Part shown: positions 1-11,420 of the stretch, in pieces
Position numbering within the stretch: position 1 is the stretch's first letter
Layout of the letters: each line of letters opens with the position of its first letter
The notes under the pieces: generated by a model
The model's input: the letters and a program-made list of their open reading frames with translations, nothing else
What the model was told of the DNA's origin: nothing
Database searches by the model: none
From: Branchiostoma floridae
Taxonomy: Eukaryota > Chordata > Leptocardii > Amphioxiformes > Branchiostomatidae
Reading direction: 5' to 3'
NCBI RefSeq assembly: GCF_000003815.2
Contig: NC_049983.1
Span: forward strand, 5,451,042 to 5,513,041
DNA length: 62,000 nucleotides
Program-made: the position numbers and the translations under genes

Positions 1-910
1 GGCTAATAAATGTGTTAACTAATCAAGTCTGACGATTTTATCATATAATCTTATCAAAATAAAGGTCTGAAGGTCCCCCAATTGCAAGTCATCTTTTCCA
101 CTTCTAAGCCATGATAGCTGTGCACACGGGGCCTGTACCAAGCCTTATTGTGTCAGGTCCTAGCCTTGTCATTGGAGATAGATGAGCTGTCATGAATATT
201 TTATAACAAGCAATTCGAAGACACTAAAGGCTGTTGGAAAGCCCCAAATCACCCCCCCCCACACACACACACACAGCCACTGACTTAGTTATGATGAACT
301 TGTTGCCCTTTAACATCAAAAGGTCTCCCTCCACTTTGATCTGTCCGTACAAATGTGCCTCAGGTTCATATGGAATTCTGGGCTGATTAGGGGGATAGGC
401 CAAGAGGGACGGGATGCATTGCCAGCTAACGTCGCATCGAATGAAAACGAACTAGAAAGGCCATTTCAATTGCAGAAGACTGAAGCAGGAATGCAAAGGA
501 CAATAGAACTGCTCATATTTGCTTATGAGCAAAATTCAGCATATTTCATTCCACACTCTTTCTTTTGCAAAAAATGGGCTGTTCCAACATTGAACTTCAT
601 CCCCTGTGTGAATGGATTTTATGTCTACAAATCGCCCCAAATCCCCGTCCTTTGAACTCAAGCAGCTTCAAGAAAAAACGATCGAATTTGTGGTCGAGCA
701 GAGAAACGGCGTTTTTGCTCGCCTTCATATCAGCTACATGTATACAGGAAGCCTGAGGTACTGTTATTCTTGAACTGTCAACGGTCACCACAACAGCTAA
801 AAATCTACCATCGCTAAAAATTCATCATTCTTCTGCCCCCTCCCTTTTGACCCGAAACTATGGTAAGCTCAAACTAGTACTGTACGGGTATCACATTTTT
901 ATTTCTTGAT
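1..910. other. No gene recognised; short C/CA run
   Basis: Only short open frames without recognisable motifs are present. A run of about ten C followed by alternating CA lies at roughly 250-276. The stretch ends at a 100-base run of N (911-1010). Confidence 0.5.
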
Positions 911-1011
911 NNNNNNNNNNNNNNNNNNNNNNNNNNNNNNNNNNNNNNNNNNNNNNNNNNNNNNNNNNNNNNNNNNNNNNNNNNNNNNNNNNNNNNNNNN
1001 NNNNNNNNNNG

Positions 1012-1440
1012 GCACAGCAAGCAGCGAAACAGCACTACGACACCCAGGCAAAGAGTCTGCCTGAGCTGGCTAAGGGCCAGAGCATCCACGTGCAGGATCT
1101 TATCCGAAAAACGTGGAGCCCCGGCAAAGTCATCAACAAAGCTACAACACCGAGATCATATGTTGTAGAGACCGACACCGGGAGACAACTGAGGAGAAAC
1201 AGAGTACACATACGACCAACTCCAGAAGTGAAAGCACCTGCAGCAACAACTCCAGAAGTGACAACACCTGCAGCATCAGCAATGCAGACTACACATGAGT
1301 CAACCCTGCAACCACCAACTACTGCAGCACCACACGCGACAACACCGAGTGCGACGAAGCCGACATCCGCGACAACGCCGAGTACGACAAAGTCAACGAG
1401 AACGAGGCCGAACATCCAACCACCAGTGCGTTACCGCTGA
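1012..1440 (+). pseudogene. Ty3/gypsy retrotransposon pol, C-terminal end of integrase (partial)
   Basis: An open frame leaves the N gap and ends at a TGA at 1438-1440. The first half reads like the region just after the integrase core of Ty3/gypsy elements: a KQHYD motif, an LAKGQSIHVQD stretch, W-SPG-KV, then TPRSYVVETDTG and RRNRVHI. In that family this C-terminal segment helps bind DNA during integration of the cDNA into the host chromosome. The second half is a Thr/Pro/Ala-rich tail with a repeated PEVxxPA unit, common at the end of such polyproteins. The protease, reverse transcriptase and integrase core are absent because the 5' side is lost in the gap. The assignment to Ty3/gypsy is firm on motif order; the specific clade is not determined. 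Confidence 0.7.
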
Positions 1441-1913
1441 CGAGAGAAAGAACTGTTCTCAGATAGAAAAGAACTGAGAAAGAGATTAGACTAGAACTGT
1501 TCTTAGAAGTTAGATGCAAAGTATAACTGCTGAAAACCATTGTTATTGTTAAAGTACTAACCAAAAGTTGAAACAAACCCAAGAACGAGTGCAGAATAAG
1601 TGCCAAAAAGTCAAGGACAATCACGGACAATGAAAGGAACAAGTACCAGTATACTACTTATACAGAAATATCAGATTTCAGTAGAATAGCAACCACTTTG
1701 TGTCATTATAACATCAGTAATGTTATATACAAGTTCTCTAAGATATATTCGGTTCAGTCAGATTATGTTGAGAGTTAACAAAAGTTGCATGAAACATATA
1801 TTTTTTCTAACAAACAAAAATATATATATATTCAATAGAAGTAGAGATCAAGCATAAAGAAAAGAGCCGGACAAAGACTCTAGAAAACAATCCAGCCAGA
1901 GACTGTTCCACTT

Positions 1914-1926
1914 AAAGAAAGAGGGA
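1914..1926 (+). other. Candidate polypurine tract
   Basis: A purine-only run of 13 bases sits directly before a TGTTACA start, the usual arrangement of a plus-strand primer and 3' LTR in Ty3/gypsy elements. It lies about 470 bases after the pol stop on the same strand. Confidence 0.45.
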
Positions 1927-2154
1927 TGTTACATATCCAGATAATCTCATCAGGCAAGACCCAGCATGCCTTATGGGGCCTTGGACCGAATCACTCTCAG
2001 TCAAATCACATGACCTATTTTTGTATCACTACACCAGTCACATGTACAGAGCTAGAAGTTTATAGATTAAATCCTAGTCCGCTCATCAAGTGTCTCCTAG
2101 TCGTCCATCGTAGTCAACAGAGCACTACAAGGAGTCAGGGAACACAACACAACA
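1927..2154 (+). mobile_element. Candidate 3' LTR of the Ty3/gypsy element
   Basis: The stretch starts TGTTACAT directly after the polypurine run and could end at ACAACA (2149-2154), giving a TG...CA unit of about 228 bases. The right end is a guess, since no 5' LTR is present to compare with and no target duplication can be tested. Bases 2155-2410 hold nothing recognisable. Confidence 0.35.
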
Positions 2155-2410
2155 ATGTCCTTTCGCAGAAAATAATGAGAAATGCGAACTCAAACATAGA
2201 CCCTCGGTAGCCTTTCGTCACTTTTTTGTCGCGCACTACCACTACCGGTCGCAATGGAACTGGGGTGTGTACCGTTAATATATGCAAATTATGATTAATA
2301 TTGTTTATAGCTTTAAAAAGTGTGGCAATTAAAAGTATTGCCATGGCGACGGCTTTATTGTTTAAGGTATTTATCCGCGACCCCCGTCCCCAAAAGTAGT
2401 TCGGGTTAAA

Positions 2411-2800
2411 ATAGTGCATCGCGGTACTTGCAAAGGCCGTATTTATTCTTCCGTGCACGACAGCGAGGTGGAATCTATGGTGAATAGTAGAGGAATACAT
2501 CGGTGTTCATACTGTATAAGTTGGATTACGTCGCTTTTTCGGCCGGCGGGAATTTGCGCCTTGATATGTTACCGGCACTTCCTGTTCGCCGCCTGCAGTT
2601 CCATGACCTCCGCTGGGGGTCAAATCAAAGTGTCTGTTATAGAAAAACGAGCCGGCAAATCTATGCTCATCTTCAGATATTTTGTAGCTTGTACCCTCAA
2701 CTTCAACATACTAAATTCTTGTGAATTGTATCTGCACCCTACTATAGGTTTTGAGTCGTCGAACCACCTGACTTTGGGGTCCTTAACCATGTAAATCCCC
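2411..2800 (+). repeat. Left terminal inverted repeat of the MULE
   Basis: Pairs in inverted orientation with 4630-5020. Best preserved blocks are around 2485-2530 (ATAGTAGAGGAATA) and 2603-2790 (the CCTCCGCTGGGGGTCA block through the GGGGTCCTTAAC block). Small indels separate the two arms. Confidence 0.6.
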
Positions 2801-3299
2801 ATAGGCAGAAAACTGTGTTCTGAGACNACTCCTTATTTCCGTTGGTTTGTAGTTGGGGACTTGTTATGTTACCATCATACCGTTACCAAGGTTATTCTTG
2901 AATTTTTTTGCTGAGCTGCAGTCGATGTCTCTCATTTCCACCATTGGAGCTGTTGTCATTATAACCTTTGTGCCTTTCCCGAAATGGGAGACACGGGAAA
3001 ATTTTTGGTGATCATCTGTCTCAGTCTGTGTCAGTTCAACATCAAGGTAAGTTCTTGCCGGCCACGGACCAACATCAGCCAGGAAATTCTCGAGCTTAGA
3101 ACCTAGAGTTATCTGAAACATATTAAACAGAACAAATTCTTGTTACCGCCTCCCTGATTACTTCTTGGACCATCTCCTTTACACCTCACATCTGCCTTAA
3201 AGCCTCTCGCTGCAGCTGATAAACAGAAGCCAGTGTGCTGCGTATATGGCCGGCAAGACACAACTGGCAGTGAACAGTGCAGAGCCCATGCACGGAATT

Positions 3300-4301
3300 C
3301 ACTGGCTGTGCAGAAAAAAAAAAAAAAGAAAAACTAATTTAATGATCCAAAAATATATAGTCGTTGTAGTACAACACTGGTCAAGTTCGTTTTTAATCCC
3401 AGAAGTCCTTGCTGCTGACGTCGACAACAGGAGTCTTTTGTTCTTAACTAAGGAATGCATGTTTCGGCAGATCCCCTTTCTCGCCAACTCCTGTTGTTCA
3501 TCACTATGGGCCTGCCTTGACCACTTGGACAGTTCAAAGGCATTGGCAGTCACAGGCATAAAACCACAGTCACTGTTGCCTACCTCCGTTTCAGTCGCCG
3601 TCATGAGACCAACTTCAAAGTCCATCAAGACTCTCTGAGGTCGAAGGTGATGGCGGGTCACTTGCCTCACTCTGGCCTTCACATGCTGGAAGATCTGACG
3701 GTAGGCCCAGATTGTCCTCTCCGTCATGAGCCCCATGACAAACGGGACGACTCTGCCATGATGCAGTGCGTGTATCATCGGTGCACTCCCGCAGCTTCTT
3801 CAGGTTACGCTCCATGGCAAAGACGAGAACTCCCCAGTCATTGTCCTGACGACTGAGGTACCGACGTCCACTCTCAGTCCCCGTCAACTCTTCTGGTATC
3901 ACGACGTCTTCCACTTCGTACGGAATGGGAGGGACAAGGGCAGCCCTGTAGCGTTCCAGCTGCGTGCGGACATCGTTGAAGTTCGGCACATGATCGACGT
4001 TCTCTTCTTGTACCGCTACCGCATCGTACACCATCCTGGCGGGTTGGGATGGGCCAGCTGCCACAGTTTGCAGCATCCGACAAGTGACCGTTGCTACACA
4101 TCTTCATCCTCGGGTCCGTGGGTCGGGTCCAGTTCCAGCTGCGCAATCAAAGAAGATATTAAACCGTTTGGCTCGAAACGCCTTAAAGTGCAGGCTAGTC
4201 TCGTTTGATGACCGGGCCTGCTTCACAGGTTCTGTATCAAGGTAGTCCTTGAAGTCCAACATCCTGCCATAGCTGGTTTTCTTCTGCAGCAAAAGCGTCA
4301 C
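3300..4301 (-). pseudogene. MULE transposase, frameshifted and internally deleted
   Basis: Read on the minus strand from 4301 downward, the fragments follow the order of animal MULE transposases. They are an N-terminal region with FKAFRAKRFNIFF, then (4076-3778) a VRTQLERYRAAL...PPIPYEVEDVVIPEEL block followed by RRYLSRQDN and LVFAMERNLKKL, then (3778-3400) LHHGRVVPFVMGLM, TIWAYRQIFQHV and VLMDFEVGLMTA. The last block carries the Asp of the DFE motif, one member of the DDE triad in this family. At least two frame changes separate the pieces. The junction near 3770-3790 jumps straight from the LKKL block to the VPFVMGLM block, so the stretch that should hold the first catalytic Asp (DGTF region) is missing. 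The copy therefore cannot encode an active enzyme. The family is inferred from motif order, not from a search. Confidence 0.65.
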
Positions 4302-4629
4302 AGGTTGTCCTTATCATCCGCTGTGTCATGAGGCCCTGTCCCTGTGTTGTTGTTTAGCTGCTGACATGACCCTGTCCCTGTGTAAATAAACGAAAAAAGT
4401 ACATGCAAGTCTAAATTCTAGTCAGGAGAAACAAACACATTGATTGAAGTGTCAACATCATTTATCATTTGAAAATTTGTTATTTTCTACATTTGTCTGC
4501 AAAATGTCTAGGGAGTCAAACATAAATATTGTGATATGCGACGTTAAGCAAAGTTGACCTTGACTTCTTGCTGCTCATACAATAAATGTAGTCAAGATAC
4601 AAAGCCGTACCAAGTTTTAGAACAGAAAT

Positions 4630-5020
4630 CCTGTAGATCTTGAGATATAGTTAAGGACCCCAAAACATATACCAGGGTGCAGTAGTAATTAACAAGTATT
4701 CAATATGTTGGAGTTCAGGGTTGAATCCACAAAATATGTGAAAATCAGCTAAAGTTTGCCTGCTCGTTTTCTCAGGAAGATCAATTTGACATGACCCCCA
4801 GCGGAGGTCACCATACTGCAACAGTCACACGGAAGTAACGAGCACCGTATGCGTGCGCGATATTCTATCCAGCCAAACAAACATCGTTATTCAACTCATA
4901 CAGCCTCATAACTTACATATTCCTCTACTATGCACCACAGTTTCCGACTCAGTGACGTGAACAGAATATTTCTATGGTTTTCAAGAACTGCGACGACTTA
5001 TTGTGATGCATTACCAATGG
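4630..5020 (-). repeat. Right terminal inverted repeat of the MULE
   Basis: Inverted partner of 2411-2800. It contains CCCCCAGCGGAGGTCA near 4795 and CCTCTACTATGCACCA near 4922. Confidence 0.6.
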
Positions 5021-6088
5021 GACCGAAAATAATAAGTTGCGAATTTTTGGCTATGGTTAAAAGAGGAAATTTCCCAAACAACCAAGTAGTTTTCAGTGAA
5101 AATGAAGCCGAATTATTTTTCGACCAAGAAAAATGCCATTTTCGACATTTCAATGCAATCGAGTGAAAGACTGTGTTATGCGACCATGACTGGTAACTAT
5201 TTGTAACAAGTCACAACACAGATTCGATTTACGTGCAGTTTTGCGCTTACCCGCATGTTGCGTTGTTCGGAAATATCTGGATTATTCTTGAGGTCACTAT
5301 ATATGTTTGTGCATCTGTCCTTCCATACCTCTATGTATTGCTATGCATTCAGGCAGTCATCTATGGAGTAATCAAACCATCTATGCATCCATTAATTATC
5401 CATCTATCTAGTGAAGCACACATTCTTATCTTCATTTATGTAAGGTTACTCATGTGATGATGACACTTGAGGGTATGACTGGCTCTCTGTACAGGTATAC
5501 AATTGGAGAGGACAACATTATTTCTGAACTGAAGCTGTTTTATTGAAATGTACATATATCGCATACTATGTCCACATCTGCAACTAGTAATGTCTATGCC
5601 TTGCCTCGCTACAAACACAATATACTAGTAGCATTTGTCTAGATGCATGCATGAGATAAAGTACTATAGCGGTCAGTGAATATGTACACACCGAGTTCAA
5701 GGAGTCAATTGTTACAGATACCCTAACCAGTTGCTATATGACGTCAGCTGTTCAATTAAGGTACGTCCAAACACATTGACGTAATAGAAAAGTAATGAAT
5801 CCGAGTACATAGTAACAAAACTTCATCATGGCGCATGGTGGACCACATAACATCTAACAGCACAAAGGATATATAACAGAACATGTCCCTAAATGCAGAC
5901 GTACATAAATACAATTTATTATCACTGTCAAAATTGTTCTGGTTCCGATCCCCCCAAAAAGGTTCCTCAACAGGTACGTGTATTTTTGGAAATGGGTCAA
6001 ATGCACTGAATGCGGCGACTGACAAAAAAAATCAGTATGACAACCGGGAACGCGAAATCACAAACTAACTCTGCATATGTACCCGTCA
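5021..6088. other. No gene recognised
   Basis: AT-rich sequence with short open frames lacking family motifs or convincing splice-bounded exons. Confidence 0.4.
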
Positions 6089-6205
6089 CTACATAACTGT
6101 ACAGTTCTCTTCCGGTGGGATGGCAACGTCACCCCAGTCCATATTCGTCAGCATCTCCGCCACTTCTTGGGCTGCTTTGTCAAGGTCGCTGTCTTCAACG
6201 AACGG
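6089..6205 (-). CDS. Candidate terminal coding exon ending in a CaaX prenylation box
   Basis: On the minus strand an open stretch of 38 codons ends at a TAG at 6089-6091. The predicted tail is acidic and helical-looking (DSDLDKAAQEVAEML, then MDWGDVAIPPEENCTVM). The last four residues, CTVM, fit the C-a-a-X box that in other proteins directs farnesylation and membrane attachment. A TGA lies in frame just upstream (6206-6208), so if this is an exon its acceptor must lie inside the stretch, for example after the AG at 6186-6187. It could be the 3' end of the minus-strand gene whose exons lie at 8.2-9.5 kb, since strand and order agree, but no connecting exon was found. I do not recognise the protein. 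Confidence 0.35.
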   Translation of the reverse strand, partial: PFVEDSDLDKAAQEVAEMLTNMDWGDVAIPPEENCTVM

Positions 6206-6404
6206 TCACCTGATACACATACACGCGGACAGCCGTCCCTGTCTGATACACTGAAGTGATCTCCATCCTGAGCAGGGTTGTCGGCTGCAACCGAATGCCT
6301 CGCATGATGGCGCTGGAAAAAGAAAAGATGAGTCAACTTTACAATCGACTTTCAAATGACGTATTAGCATTCATAGCACGGGTGGGTACCGGTCAAAAAC
6401 ATTT

Positions 6405-6760
6405 TTACCTCCATTTTTCATGGAGGTATAGTTTTTAGTGTGTCTGTGTGTGTGTCTGTCTGTGTGTTTGTGTTTCCGCATATTTGTGGTCAGCATAACT
6501 TTAGAACCTCTGGACGGATTATAATTATATTTGGTATGTGGGTAGGCATTGGGAAGATGAAGGTCAAGGTCAGTTTGATGTGTGACCTTGGTACTGCAGC
6601 AGAACCTCGGTTTTTTGTATCTTTTGACCTGGACATGCTATGGTCTTGATTTTTTGTAAGGAAAAAGTGATGTATGTTTGGGCCCCCCTGGCGGCATTCT
6701 GGTCAATATCTTCCAAGGAGCATAACAAAACAAAGTAACAAATACACCTAACATACGTAG
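6405..6760 (+). repeat. Interspersed repeat starting with an ACCTCCAT/ATGGAGGT hairpin
   Basis: Begins with a short palindrome (ACCTCCATTTTTCATGGAGGT), then a TGTCTGTG-rich run, CCGCATATTTGTGGTCAGC, TTTGGTATGTGGGTAGG and a GGGCCCCCCTGG block. A diverged copy with the same order of landmarks (CTCCATG, GGAGGT, GACCTTGGTACTGCAG, TTTGTACCTGGACTTG) lies at 28690-28960. No coding potential is seen; it is probably a non-autonomous element. Confidence 0.5.
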
Positions 6761-8204
6761 TTTGTGGCAGGTGGAGGATTAGCAGATTTCTATTATGAAA
6801 AAAGTCCCTAATTTACATAATTAATGTGAAAGGGCTGCTCGGACTTCCGTCGTTTTATTGTTGTTTCCTTCTTCAGTATTCCTTGCACAAAACGTTTAGA
6901 ATGATTACAAAAGTACAACCCAAAATGTAAACACATGCATTCAGTTAATGATGTTTGAACGGAAGACTATCCCTTAAAAATCGACGTAATCCTACGTTAC
7001 TAACATGGGGAACTTAAATAGAGTTTTTTCCAGTACTTGGTTCTTCCTTTGCAAAATAAATTGTAACTATCCAAGCAGTTGAGTCCGAGTTCTGAAACGT
7101 CAATTCTATTCTCTGACATTCCATTTTGCCGACTAAAATACACGATACGGAAATTGCACATGAGATAGTGTATTATTGGAACATGTACGAAACATGCCAA
7201 CCTCACTAAAAACGCCTTTCGCTCAGGGGTTCTTTTCTTTTCAAGCTCTGGTGCTTGTGAGGCATGGACCGCGGCCGCGGCGCTGCTGGTGCACCCTTTA
7301 TCCTTGTGGAGGGCAAAAAAAACGGGAAAATGTGTCCCCATTACTAACTTATATTCCTTCTCATACCGGCACTGCCCGATCACTTTTTGCTATAGGAATG
7401 TTATCTCCTGACCATAGGGTGCCTTGAGTCCGTTCTGTACCCTTCTACTGGAGTTTCTGAACTAAGACATGTTCCTAAGAAACATAAAACCCAAGGATGA
7501 CAACCATGTCTAATGATGTGGGAGAGGCTGGTATGTGAACCCTTGCTCTCACAGTGCTCCCAAATAATTATCAAAGTATAAACGGTACAAAATACAAAGC
7601 CGGACCAAAAACGCCTAAAAACACGTCCAAAACAGCCGGAGCCAATTTTTGCTTGGAGAGTAGAAGTTGGGTTCATCCTAATCACAAAAATGAATTTCGA
7701 GCCCTCATGTTACTTGTTGACATGTTACACTCCACTCAAGTTTCTCTAACCCCCTCACCAAAGTTTAATGAACAGAATGACCTTTTTTTTGGTTCAAATG
7801 AAACTTGTGGGATTAAAATTAGTGGACTAGTGGTGAAAACAAAGTGAAGTCATTGAGCTGGACCACACCATCACGAGATTACAGATCCAAAAGATTAACA
7901 GAAGTGTGTGGTAATTCGTTATACAATAAATTGGCTTCCACTGTAGGACTTAGATAGTTTCCTGTAATTTTATAACATATTGCTGGTCATTTGCATGATG
8001 CAATGTATATGGTCCACAGTCTAATGGGTTCTGCAACTATATAAGCTCTTACCAAACATTAACTTTTCTGATCATAGACAAAGCTACAGATCTAAAAGTG
8101 TAACCTTCTCGGCATGCATAGAAAGGAACAATCTACCTTATCTCTTGATATTGAATAATGTGTATATGATTCACATATTGCATGCAATAGAAAACAAAAC
8201 CTAC
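6761..8204. other. No gene recognised; one half-MITE near 7576-7668
   Basis: An open frame on the minus strand (7000-7383) shows no family motif and I do not accept it as a gene. Around 7576-7668 the motifs AACGCC, ACAGCCGGAGCC and GCTTGGAGAGTA match one arm of the palindromic MITE at 19690-19897. Confidence 0.4.
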
Positions 8205-8720
8205 TTTCTGGCTGCCCTTGCCCTTGTCCTGGACTGGCTCCAGCTCTGTGGGCATTTCTGGTGCCTAACAGTCAAGAAGATGAAAGTTAACACAATAATC
8301 GAAGAAGCAGTTACTATTGCAAGATTACAACACATTTATTTCACTAACAAGAGAACAGTGAAAATGGGACAAGTTTTTTTTGGGAATTCAAAACTTTGAA
8401 TGCTACCCCAACTTGTACGTGTTTGTGTTACCCAGCATGTACACTCACACACTCACTCCCGGTTTAACGTTGTAATAAATTAAACGAATAAAGAATATAA
8501 AACTAAACCTACATGTACTTCCTGGCTGTCCTTGCCCAGGCACAGCTCCAGCTCTGTGGGCACTTCTGATGCCTAACAGTGAAGAAGATGCAAATTAAAA
8601 CTATTATTGAAGTAACAGTAGCTATCGCGAAATTATAACACATTTGTTTTACATACAAGAGTTTATTGAGTTTATGGATAACAGTGAAAATGGGACAAGT
8701 ATTTTTTGGGGGAATCAAAA
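8199..8720 (-). repeat. Tandem duplication of exon plus flanking intron
   Basis: Two copies of about 200 bases (about 8199-8400 and 8513-8720) share the exon, the GAACAGTGAAAATGGGACAAG-like block (short form GTGAAAATGGGACAAG) and the TTTTTTGGG stretch. Both copies keep acceptor and donor, so both exons can be used, separately or together, without changing frame. Confidence 0.6.
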
Positions 8721-9492
8721 CATTAAATGAATGTTGTGAATTTGCCCGTGTCATGAATTTGCCCATTACCAGAGGAACAAGCAAGTACAGTCACAAATCC
8801 TTGCTGCAGGGTCTTCTTGTATATAATTTTCAGATAAGTTAAAAAGTCTATCAATCAGAAAAAAACTTAACACACTAGCCGTGCCCTAGAACAAAAGTGT
8901 TTGATATGTTGGCAAGAGGTGCCCTGGGTTCAATGGCTTCGCTTTGCACCTGTTTGTGATAAAAGTATTATTTTAGCTATGTGGTGGTTGTTGGTATAGC
9001 CAAGGTAGTTTCATCAGATGAAACTTGGTATAGCAAAGTTCATTAAGTTACAAAATCAGACAAACTACTGTTAGGCCACACCAATTTAATTAAAAAAAAA
9101 ATTAAAAGCATATGTGGAATAACATTAAATTAACAAAGCCAGAGTGAGAGGACCAGGCCTATGCCTTTGTGCACTCAGTTTTATGGTATCACCTTCCAGT
9201 TCTTTAACAGGTTAATTTTACTGAAAAATCATGATCTTGCCATGATGCTAAGCAACCATGAACTGATGAAGGATAACTCAACATCCATAATAAAGTGTGA
9301 TTCTTCATCCTTATAAGAACAGATTTTTCAATAATAGAAGTAGGTGCATGGGTTATAACAATAATGCTTAATTTTAACATTAAATTGTGCTAGTGCTGTT
9401 TGAAAATATTTGACTTACCTTCTCTTCTTTCTCCTTCTGCTTTAGTTGCCTCTCATGGTTACAGCGAAACTCACTGGCAACACTGTAGTCAT
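8205..9492 (-). CDS. Partial spliced gene of unknown identity, three small exons
   Basis: Three exons with good splice sites lie in order on the minus strand. The first (9419-9492, 74 nt) follows CTATTTCAG, ends before GTAAGT and encodes a charged segment with DYSVASEFRCNHERQ then LKQKEKEEK. The second (8519-8572, 54 nt) encodes 18 residues containing SEVPTELELCLGKDSQE. The third (8205-8264, 60 nt) encodes 20 residues containing PEMPTELEPVQDKGKG. From the end of the first exon on, all junctions are phase 0, so the frame continues through the splices. The second and third exons are clearly duplicates of one another. Upstream exons should lie above 9.5 kb and a candidate last exon lies at 6.1 kb. 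I do not recognise the protein; the basic/acidic helical run suggests a coiled segment. The exon calls rest on splice sites and the duplication, not on a database match. Confidence 0.5.
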
Positions 9493-11420
9493 CTGAAATA
9501 GTGATTTTCAGATTTAACTGCAGTACTTCACATCACTGCATGAAAAGTGGAATTTGCGGGGTGGAAATCGTGTTCCACGTGCCTGCAGATTCGAGTTTTC
9601 CGAGACTTTGCAGGACGTGTCGACCTGCTCACCCCTTCTGTGCAGGACACGGCACGTCCTGCGAATTGTCGGAAGTGAACCACTTTCTCTGTGCAGGGCG
9701 TGGCAGGCCCTGCAATTACCCGTGCAGCCAGCGTGGAATCTACCGGTACGTCCCGCGCAGCCTGCACACCTGATTCCGTCATATGTGTTAGCTGCATAAT
9801 TTAGCGGCCAATTATCACCTAATTATCCTCCGGCAGTACGGCAGCATTGCGCTCATTATCATGCAAATCTACGTTTATACCGAACCTCCCCCCCTCTCTG
9901 GGTTACTAGTAGCGTCGTAAATTTGTTGAAAATATCGATATTTCTTTTTATTTGTAAGCTTAATGAAAGCTAAGTAAAGCTTCGTGGTGTTGTTGTGTGT
10001 AATATGTTCCCGTGTCAGTGAAGGTATCTTTATTTCATGTAATGTAGTGAGTATTATGATTCAAGTATCCTTTCTTTTTTACAGCCAGCTGTTGTAGTGC
10101 TCCAATCTTTGTGCCTGTACTTGTGCTCCGCAGTCAAATACGCCATGTTCAGCCCCGGTTTCTATGCCTTGGTGTGATGCATTCACTCCTGTAGAATATT
10201 TGGATTTCTGCATTCTTCGTCAAGTCCCATCCATGCAGATGTCTCAGGCCTCTAAGCCCTCTGCAAAACCACCAACTTGAACTCAGGACTAGACTTCCAT
10301 GGAAGGGGGCAAATCTGATAGGTTTCCTCGCGGTGCATCAGTCCTTAGGGGTCGGAGAGCTAGCATGTACAGGCCCTGGTACCGCGGGTCTGGGCCATCC
10401 AATTTTCGTCCAGGGCAGCAATATTAGATCCGGGCTCACGATGTTCTTTTTTCTTTGTGACCGTGCGATGTTCCTCACTCTGGTCTTAGAAGCTTGCGCA
10501 AGCTCACAATATGTCCCGTTCCATCAGATTCCCCGTCTCCTATAAATTTGACGTTGAGGTTGCAAGAAGAGCGCAGGTCCGTCCGCACACAAACAAGATC
10601 AGTGTCCAAATGACCAACTGAATTTGAATTCCGGACTGACGATATTTGAAATAGAATCACGAGAATTGATTGGTTCAAATCGCGCGTTGCGTGCAGGGAA
10701 AGAATGATTTGCATGGTCAGCAGACAAATGACCTGTTTAATGTGTATTACTATTGTTACTGAGCATAATTCGGAGACAAGCTTACCGGTCATTTCGCACT
10801 TGGACAATAGAGTCTACAGCCCAAGAAGAGTGTCACAGTAATTGCCTAAATACATACAAACACGCTTGCCAACGCAAGAATTACGGCTAGAAATTGTACA
10901 TTTACCACCGCCAAGAAAAATTGAATATGTTTAGTCAAAATACAAAAAGGTAATTTCATACGATCAGCTGGATGTCGTCGGAGGGCTAGTTCGTAAATAA
11001 CGGATCGTCAGAAGGGAGCCGGCTAGTGTCTGATTCCCCCGAAAAGAAAACTATTTAAAAATTTGTACGCAAGGATATTTATCTTGATAAGACCTCCTTG
11101 GTGTATGTTAGCAAAGAGGTTAGAATATTACATATAGAATTACTCTAACCTCCTTCATATAGGTTAAACTTGGACTTACAAAGCCCAGTTCATGATACAT
11201 TTACTCCGAAAAAAATGAAAATAAACACCATACTAGAAAGCGTTCTCGCAGTCAACCTAAATGCCTGTATTCCGAACTTACACTTGATCGGGATGCTATG
11301 AGAACTTGGGGATAAAACCTTAGGCGGGTTAAAGTCATTGGATAAATATGTCCTTTCCATTATGAATGAGTACATTAAATTATTGTATGTTTTGAAAGAG
11401 ATACAGATAAAGAAACACTA
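9493..11420. other. No gene recognised; GC-rich palindromic patch at 9540-9775
   Basis: Around 9590-9775 the motif GCAGG-C-GTG recurs in both orientations (TGCAGGACACGGCACGTCCTG and a TGCAGGGC...GGCCCTGCA pair), so three frames stay open by composition. A short inverted pair GAGGTTAGAAT / ACTCTAACCTCC lies at about 11113-11155. The rest is AT-rich without recognised genes. Confidence 0.35.

Larger units (their letters stand above)
2411..5020 (-). mobile_element. Decayed Mutator-like (MULE) DNA transposon with long terminal inverted repeats
   Basis: Two diverged copies of one sequence, several hundred bases long, face each other at roughly 2411-2800 and 4630-5020. Matched landmarks include ATAGTAGAGGAATA, GACCTCCGCTGGGGGTCA and GGGGTCCTTAAC. 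Between them, on the minus strand, is a broken transposase of MULE type. Long terminal inverted repeats around a MULE transposase are the classical layout of this superfamily. The outer limits are approximate because the repeats fade, and I could not settle a 9-base target duplication. A run of A lies at about 3314-3327 and a single N at 2827. Confidence 0.65.

Noticed and set aside
1035-1415. Minus-strand frame over the gypsy tail
   Set aside because: It is a shadow of the plus-strand integrase C-terminus and its Thr/Pro-rich tail.
7000-7383. 127-codon minus-strand frame
   Set aside because: No motif, no splice support and no related copy in the window.
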